A stretch of 64,000 nucleotides of DNA from Irpex lacteus (taxonomy: Eukaryota; Basidiomycota; Agaricomycetes; Polyporales; Irpicaceae): positions 1 to 64,000 of the forward strand of contig MQVO02000056.1 of NCBI GenBank assembly GCA_001986395.2, in the 5' to 3' direction. Both the position numbers and the translations under genes were made by a program. The notes beneath the pieces are model-generated. The model was not told the DNA's origin. It saw nothing but the letters and a program-made list of their open reading frames with translations, and made no database searches. Below, piece by piece: positions 57,330-64,000 of the stretch. The first letter of the stretch is position 1; the number at the start of each line of letters is the position of its first letter.

Positions 57330-59115
57330 CTATGCAGATCACCATAGCGGTACCGTTCTAGATCTTTTGGCTTCGGTCAATCGATCTGCGACGTAGGTAC
57401 GTGTCACACGATTCGAGAGTCACTAGTACTTCTGCCCCATGGGGTAAGAGACGTACTAGTACCTCCCTCCTTCTTATACGTGGTCTGTTGAGCCCTAGAG
57501 AACAGGTACGTATGCTGTTGATATACTTCAAGTTACTCGTCCTTGGGTATTCAGCAGCCTATCATATGCTATCAAGTACGAGCAGCACGTACGTCAACCA
57601 CAGAAGAGAGTTGAACGAAGACGATCGGGGTACGTACCAATCGTGTAGTAGCTATAGAATACCGTACAATAACGGCACCGAACGAAGAGTGTAAAGACGC
57701 CATGGCGTCCAGCACTCCTTGTTCATTGCGGTTCGTGTAGCTGTCCCATTAGTAGGCCCGCGTGAGTTCTTGGCAACAAGTGGCCGTGCATCCTCGATTC
57801 AAGTCGATACGTACGATCTTCCCGACAACCAAAGCAGCCATCCATTCGTCCCACGCCCGGTATGGCCAACCAGCCGGTGAACGTCGCACTTACCTCCATC
57901 TGTCTGACCACGCACATCGATAGCGACGACGAGAGGTTCGGCACCGGAGAGGTCGGACCTGCCGACGGGAAAGTTTTCTAGGTGTCGACCAATTGGCAGA
58001 GAGAGTTCGAAAAATTTGGAATGAGAGGCGTCGGGGAATGGACGGCGAGTGGGGATGAGTGTACTGCCGAGTTTGAGGTGGCCATGGGTTGGGCGATTCG
58101 CGTGAGCGTTTTTGTCGTGAATGTAGAGGTTTACGACATACGGGGTGAGGTATGAGGCGGCTTGTCGGATGGCTGTTCTCGGCAGAGGGTATACCACGAT
58201 GCATACTTACAAGCGGCTAGTTGCAGGTTTGGAGGTTGTCGACAAAGTACGAGTGACGAACGACGAACGACGTCAGACGCAGCTCTCTGAGAATGGCAGA
58301 GGACATGAGTACAATACTTAAAGATGAGTGCGCTCATCGTACGTAGATTCTCCAACGTGAGGTAATCAAGTGCCTGAGCGAGCGCCACGACGGCGAGCTT
58401 CTCCATCTTCGGCCATCCAGAGTCGCCAATTGTTTAGCAGCAGGAGGGAGAGCCGCACCGGTGATAGCCTCTGATAGAAGATACCGTGTACGCACGGATC
58501 TATGTTTTTACTGCAAAACACTCAGCAGAAGCGAGTCAAAAGCGGAAGAGAGTTAGCGGGGATCATCGATGAGAGACGCAGCTTGTTCACGACCGACGGG
58601 ATTGAAGCGGGCGCATGCAGTAAGTATGAGAGGCTTCGAAGGAGGGATGTACGTACAACAACGACGGGATCATCGACGTCGTGTGGTCGGCAGAGGGAAC
58701 TGGCGAGAGAAGTAACCAACACGAGCGTCCGTGTGCGTCTGGCAGCAAGTCTCACTGGTCCAGTCGAGCTCGAGTCGAGCGTGTGGTGGTGGAGGACGCT
58801 GTCGTCGCTTGCCACCGAGGACGACGTCAGCCGCAGCCCGGGGAACACACCGGTCAAAGCCAGTCCTTAAGATAGGCCCAGGGCAAACACGACTACATCA
58901 CATGACTATCACATGACCAAAAAGTGTCACTTTTCCGTCACAAACGAGGGATCTGATTGGGCTGATGGGGCAGTACGCTAGCACGAAAAGGCAATCGTCA
59001 CAGCTGTCACAGTCATGTGATGTAGTTGATATTGCCCTGGGCCTATCTTATCCAATCGAGCGTCGCCGATCGAGCGCCAATCTTACAATACTCCATAGCA
59101 AAGTAATCAAGCGCC
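57330..59115 (-). repeat. Module copy 2, without header exon
   Basis: Same orientation as copy 1. It has the blocks with CCCATGGGGTAAGA (57450), CCATGGCGTCCAGCAC (57700), the NFPVGRSDLSGAE block (57895-57985), the AASYLTPYVV block (58130-58200) and a distal block 58600-58830. The last block and the tail at 59052-59115 recur inverted on the other side of the MFS gene. The header exon is missing on its proximal side. Confidence 0.6.
58870..59048. mobile_element. Short MITE of 179 bp
   Basis: AGATAGGCCCAGGGCAA at 58870-58886 is repeated inverted at 59032-59048, and the similarity continues to about 37 bp with CTACATCACATGAC. TA lies on both sides (58868-58869, 59049-59050). No coding capacity. 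It interrupts module copy 2 at a place where the inverted copy 3 has no counterpart, so the insertion is younger than the module duplication. Confidence 0.85.
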
Positions 59116-59295
59116 GACGATACAACTTCTTCTTCTCTTTCCTCATTCGACTCGCTAAACGGTGCTCCACCCCATGGGGCGACCGACGACTTCTTCGCGT
59201 TCGGCACTCGCGGCTGGCCCTCTCGAACTCTCTTCAAAAACCCCACACATGACGGCCGTTCTCCTCCCAAGCCCATCTCTCTCGCACTGGCAGAA

Positions 59296-61131
59296 ATGCT
59301 CCCGTCCACGCCGTCCCGCACGAGCCAAGATACCTTTACTCGTCCAAGCTCAAGTGCACCATCTCCAGAGCCCTTCCTCCCTGCTGCTAAGAAGAGCGAA
59401 CGCGCAGACGGCCGCATCGAACTCACCGAACAAGACGTCTACCCCAAACTCGGCTTCTCCTGGCCCTGGTACAAAAAATGGTCCATCCTGTCCGTCATAT
59501 TCGCCGTCCAGGTCTCCATGAACCTCAACGCCTCGCTCTACGCCAACGCCGTGCCCTTGCTGTCTGACCATTTTGGTATATCGGAGGCGGCGGCGAGGGT
59601 GGGCCAGGGGGTGTTTTTGATTTGTTATGCGTTTGGGTGTGAGCTTTGGGCGCCGTGGAGTGAGGAGTTTGGGAGGTGGCCTGTTTTGCAGCTTTCTCTC
59701 TTTCTCGTTAACAGTGAGCTCCCCTCCTAGTTATCCTCATTTAACCCACTCATTGTACCCTTCCCGCAGTTTGGCAAATCCCATGCGCCCTAGCACCCAA
59801 CTTCGCCACCATAATAGTCTGCCGCGCCCTCGGCGGCCTCTCCTCCGCAGGGGGGTCCGTCACCCTCGGCATGGTCGCAGACATGTGGGAGCAAGACGAC
59901 CAACAATACGCCGTCGCCTTTATCGTCTTATCATCCGTCGGTGGATCCGCTGTGGGACCCATCTTTGGTGGGTTCGTGCAGGAGAACTTGAGTTGGCATT
60001 GGAATGTACGTACCCGATAGAGCTTTCTTATTGCTATTGGACATTAATTATGTCGTGTAGTTCTACATCCAATTAATCGCAGGCGCAGCAGTCCAACTCG
60101 CCCACTTCTTCGTCCCCGAAACCCGCACCTCCGTCCTCGTCACCCGCGAAGCCCGTCGTCTCCGCTCCTCCTCTTCCCCCTCTTTTCCTTCCCCCTCCTC
60201 CCCATCCTCCAACAAAAACATCTACAGCACCTCCGAGTTAACCCCCACCCTCCTAACACCCACCCACATCCTAACAACCTGGTCCCGCCCCTTCTACATG
60301 TTCCTAACCGAGCCCATCGTCCTCTTCCTCTCCCTCCTCTCCGGCTTCTCCGACGCTCTCATCTTCACTTTCCTCGAGTCTTACGGACCAGTCTTCTCTC
60401 AGTGGGGTTTTAGCCCGAGTCAGACGGGGCTCGCTTTCGTGCCGATTATGGTTGGGTATTTTGTGGCTTATGCGAGTTTTGTGCCGTGGATTAGACGGGA
60501 TAGTGCGCGACGTAAACGTCTTGGATCAGAGAACGTGAGCCCCGAGAGGAGACTTTGGTGGCTCCTATTCACAGCGCCCCTAGAGCCGATCGGCCTCTTC
60601 CTATTCGCGTACACATCCACCGGTCCGCCCCTCCCTTGGATACTTCCACTTATCTGGACCGCGTTCATAGGGATCGCGAACTATGCGATCTATATGGCTA
60701 CGATTGATTATATGGTCGCTGCGTATGGTCCGTACTCTGCTAGTGCGACGGGCGGGAATGGGTTCAGTAGGGACTTTTTGGCGGGGTTGGCGGCGTTTTA
60801 TGCTACTCCTAGTACGTCTTTTCCTCCCTATCCTCTACTCAATACTCAACTCATACTAACCAACCCCTTCCTCGAAACAGTGTACACGAACATCCCCTCC
60901 CACCCCCTCGAATACGCATCAACAATCCTCGCATGCATCGGCGTGCTCGTCGTCATTCCCATATACGTCTTTTATTGGAAGGGACCGGAGATTAGGGCGA
61001 GGAGTAAGTTTGCGATGACGCTTGAGAGTGAGCGGAAGAAGGTTAGTGAGAAGAGAGGAGGTGTGAGGAGGCTTGAGGGAGAGGATGGGGAGAAGGAGAA
61101 GGCGGGGGAGGAGAGGGTTGAGAGTGTTTGA
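59296..61131 (+). CDS. Major facilitator superfamily transporter (DHA1, polyamine/drug type)
   Basis: Exons 59296-59713, 59770-60005, 60061-60811 and 60881-61131 give 551 residues. Features: a polar N-terminus, KKWSILSVIFAVQVSMNLNAS as helix 1, WSEEFGRWPVL in place of the usual motif A, CRALGGLSSAGGSVTLGMVADMW (helix 4, motif B) and GPIFGGFVQENLSWHWNFYIQ (motif C and following loop), typical of fungal DHA1 carriers such as polyamine and drug exporters. The long central loop is Ser-rich and the C-terminal tail is Lys/Glu-rich and cytosolic. Not closely related to the tandem pair at 4.2-8.7 kb. The gene lies exactly between inverted copies of the Crinkler-like module. The 3' flank holds CACGA microsatellite repeats at about 61166-61205. 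Confidence 0.9.
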
Positions 61132-62120
61132 GCCTCCTCTCCTTCCTTCCATGTCGTACCGCCCACCACACGACACGACTCGACACGACACGACACTACA
61201 CGACTTGCTACGACTTACGCTCTCGCAACTCCATCTTTCGTACCAACATCTCTCGCATTTTTAGCATCCGCATGTATGTTTGTATCTGTATTCGTATATC
61301 TACCCCCATCTGTATGTATCTTTATCATTTGCACCACTAGTACTAGCACTCGCAACACTTTCATATATATGTTCCTTTTCGTGATCACGACCTGCCTTGT
61401 ACTGTTGACTGGAGGCTGTGGTGAGTCGTGACTATCCTTCCAGCGTTCGACTCTAACTGCCATTAGGAAGGAGGAAGGAGAAGTTATCTTATCTCGCTAG
61501 CGCTTGATTACTTCGCTATGGAGATCGACGCTCGATCTGACGTTCACTGCTTTGTCTGCGACGACAGCCTCTTCCTCCACCACCACATCTACACGCTCGA
61601 CTTGAGCTCGACTAGACGAGTGAGTCTTGCTGACAATCGCACACAGGCAATCGCACACGGAGTCACTTCTCTTGCCGACCGCACGGTGTCGGTGATCGCG
61701 TCCTTGTCGTACGTACATCCGTCCTTCGAAGGTGCACTCTCAAACTTACGGCGTGCCCGCTTCAATCCAGGTCTTGACAGAACAAGTTGAAGTCGCGTTG
61801 AACGTCGATGATCCCGTCCGGTTTTGACTCGTCAGCGTGCTCTTCGGAGTGAAGTTCTGCTCTCAGGAGAAAGGTCCGTGCTTACACGCACTCTCTTTAC
61901 TCATTGCACTCTGCTGTGATCACCGTCGACTCCAAACCCTCTCAAATTTCGTCATTCTGGAATTTCGTCATGATTCGTACATCCTACAGTAAACGCAATC
62001 GACACCGGTTGGAAGTGCGCTCACCAATTTGCAAAACAAACCAAAACTTGAAGACTATCTGCAGAGAACAGCAGCTCGACGAGCCGCTTCATACCTCATC
62101 GATGAGGTACGAGGTGGCTT

Positions 62121-62189
62121 AGCGATAGAGTTTTATGACATACGGAACGAAGCGAGGCCTCCTTCTGTATGTCGTAAAACTCTATCGCT
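62121..62189. repeat. Long hairpin within module copy 3
   Basis: AGCGATAGAGTTTTATGACA(TAC) at 62121-62143 is complementary to 62167-62189 with one mismatch, leaving a 23-nt spacer. Copies 1 and 2 have only one arm (around 56525 and 58130, at TACGACATACGGGGTGAGG), so the second arm arose by an inverted micro-duplication in this copy. Confidence 0.85.
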
Positions 62190-63620
62190 CCAGAGACTGG
62201 CCCTGCAAGCTTTCTCCCCTCCAGTTTGAACTTCTCGCCTTTCAAATTCGTCGATGGCCTGCAAAACTTTCCCGTCGGCAGGTCCGACCTGTCCGATGCC
62301 GAACTGCTCATGGTCGCCACCGATATTGGCAGTCGGATGGAAGGACCAAGAGAGCCTACCATGCACAGTCGGAGGTGGGTAAAGTGTTCTCTGTTCGTTG
62401 CGCGAACTCCCTGGTTAGTTTGGACGTACAGAAGATCGTACATACTCAAAATGAGGATGCGCGAACCCCTCGCTCTTCCCCCCTTCTGCTTCGCCATCAT
62501 TCTGATTCATTGAACGGTTCCCCTCTAGGCCAAGGCCCTGCTGCGGCATACTCTGACTGCTTGAGGCGCCGTTGCACTTGCACGTAACATAGCGACTCGA
62601 GTGTCAGATGTGCGTTTTCGACTGAGGTGAGCTGAATTGTTTGTCTCACGCAAGTATACGCCACTTCCTGGTCGCAGCTTTCAGCAGCGGGTAGAGACAA
62701 CTCTGCAGACCACATAGGAGTACGGTACTGAGGCCAAACCTGTATATGTAGGTCTATAGTCCATTGGACAGTGTACATCAAGCACTTACACGGATGTCCA
62801 CCAACAAAGTGGTATTATAGCTCCTTATACGCCTACACGAAGCACAGCGCACAAGAAGTGCTTATTGGACGTCATGACGTCTTTTCACCCTCACCTCGCT
62901 CTGTGTTCTCGTTCGGTCACGGTGCCGGTATTGCAATGCGTATATACGGCAGTATAGTGGTACGTACCTCAGTGATCGTCTTCGCTCAACTCGTCCTAAC
63001 CTTCGCTCGTTCTTTGACGTACATTCTCCTCGTACTTTATAGCCTAGGACCATCATGGGATAGGCTATTAGATACTCGAGGGGAGGGGAGGACGCCAACT
63101 GTACCTTATCGTTGTTGTCCTCCAGGGCTCAGTAGACTAGGTACCAGCTGGTGCGTCACCTGCCCCGTGGGGCTCAATGCATGTGCGTGTTACAACTCTA
63201 AAAGTGAGTACCTATCGACTAACATGGACGTCGCAGATCGATTTACCGAAGTTAAAGGCGGCGAGGCGATACCACCATGGTGAACAGGATTCGACAGCGA
63301 TCACCATGAGCTCAGTTCATCACTGTGAGTAACTCTCGCAACCGTCTGGGTTGTATTTGAGGTGCGGTAATTACCGCAACTACTCATCACACTATAGTAT
63401 ATAGTATGGTTCGTATCACGCCAACCCAACTCTAACTCGACGCACTGCTGCGATCTGCCACATTTCCGTTATCTTGTATTCTTCGGGCCTCCTTCCGCAT
63501 GTTTATTCTCACACTGTCACTCCCGCCAGAGCTCAATGCCTTAGTGCTATATACATACATCCCACTCCAGTAGCGTCGACTTTCACCTTCAACGTTGAGC
63601 CGCGTTCAGCACCATCCACC

Positions 63621-64000
63621 ATGGCCACGGTGAAAGTCTTCTACTTCGTCGCAGAGTCACAGAGCAACATAGGCCGCATCGAAATTGATCCAAATATCGA
63701 AGTGTACGACCTCCTCCGTGCAATATGTGACGATATCGCAACTCAGGGGGGCGAAGTCCACGCTAATCAATTGAACCTCGGACTCTACAAGGTAAGTTGT
63801 GCGTATTGTTATCACGCAGAGCCTCGCTCTCACGGTATGCTTGTGGCTCATCTGTAGGTTCATAAGGACTTGTTCAAAGAGGACCTACTTACTGTAGACT
63901 CAGTCGTAACAAGCTTATTGAGGCGACAGAAAGCGCGATCATACGAGGCTAGTCAGCAATTCAAGAACCTCCCAGTAGCCAGAACAGTTGCGGAATGTCT
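63621..64000 (+). CDS. Crinkler-like header gene, cut by the window end
   Basis: Exon 1 63621-63791 (57 codons; start in a CACCATGG context) encodes MATVKVFYFVAESQSNIGR...IEVYDLLRAI, ending LGLYK. Exon 2 begins at about 63858 after a CTGTAG acceptor with VHKDLFKEDLLTVDSVV and stays open to the window edge through QQFKNLPVARTVAEC. No frameshift, unlike its paralogue at 54.5 kb. The header resembles the ubiquitin-like N-terminal domain of CRN-type proteins; the effector domain, if any, lies outside. The CRN assignment is by motif layout (a V-x-F opening, the I-DP-V-DLL segment, then LYK-V), not by alignment. Confidence 0.6.

Larger units (their letters stand above)
61493..64000 (+). repeat. Module copy 3, inverted relative to copies 1 and 2
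   Basis: Blocks in plus order: 61500-61536 (inverse of 59052-59115), 61555-61785 (inverse of 58600-58830), 61915-62190, 62255-62345 encoding NFPVGRSDLSDAE, 62865-62995 with ACGTCATGACGT, 63160-63310 with CCCCGTGGGGCTC, and the header gene from 63621. The block order mirrors copy 1. Confidence 0.65.

Noticed and set aside
1..64000. CRISPR arrays, bacterial operons, rRNA and tRNA genes
   Set aside because: The sequence is eukaryotic with spliced genes; no regularly spaced short repeats with unique spacers. I saw no convincing tRNA cloverleaf, but a dedicated scan was not possible by eye.

Overview
The window looks like a piece of an Agaricomycete (mushroom-forming basidiomycete) genome. The evidence is dense short introns (mostly 45-80 nt, GT-AG), a FunK1-type kinase, a SKN7-type HSF/receiver regulator, a sedolisin protease, an asaB-like oxidase, an F-box protein and two Crinkler-like ubiquitin-fold header exons with a third degraded one. 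Exon structures were worked out by hand from splice signals and by requiring the reading phase to close over every junction. They have not been checked against transcripts.

Layout. 1-500: a small TA-flanked inverted-repeat element. 1764-3965 (+): protein kinase. 4227-8745 (-): two tandem 12-exon major-facilitator transporters with identical exon phases. 9189-12249 (+): a C2-domain protein and a basic orphan protein. 12884-13647 (-): small secreted cysteine-containing protein. 14754-16847 (+): secreted sedolisin tripeptidyl peptidase. 17184-18982 (-): second kinase, preceded upstream by a tandemly duplicated open segment at 19.1-19.7 kb. 20924-23938 (+): FunK1 kinase. 24245-27356 (-): third kinase, whose promoter and first exon are duplicated in tandem. 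28292-29300 (+): asaB-like oxidase. 29653-30387 (-): F-box protein. 33016-33992 (-): Crinkler-like gene with a truncated end. 34467-38927 (-): SKN7 homologue.

38.9-44.7 kb is gene-poor and rich in repeats: a promoter-like repeat in several copies, a 668-bp MITE and a transposon remnant. 44799-46132 (-) is a glycerol-dehydrogenase-type enzyme. An ASTER-family membrane protein (46901-47957, -) and a mitochondrial pyruvate carrier subunit (48266-49499, +) are transcribed divergently. 49.65-51.07 kb is a tandem array in which every unit carries a 53-58 nt intron-like cassette. The fourth kinase (51444-54162, +) follows.

54.5-64.0 kb is one duplicated landscape. Three diverged copies of a 2-2.5 kb module, each in part homologous to a Crinkler-like header gene and its upstream sequence, lie around a single DHA1 transporter gene (59296-61131). 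The innermost copies are inverted, so the transporter sits in the spacer of a large imperfect palindrome. The leftmost header gene is frameshifted; the rightmost is open up to the window edge.

Functionally this is mostly accessory sequence: signalling kinases with shared intron positions (an expanded paralogue family), transporters, secreted proteins and effector-like headers. It is interrupted by conserved housekeeping genes (SKN7, MPC2, ASTER, glycerol dehydrogenase). The most unusual items are the kinase family with an exon-1 duplication that has lost its start codon, the Crinkler-like header family with the palindrome, and the intron-bearing tandem array.
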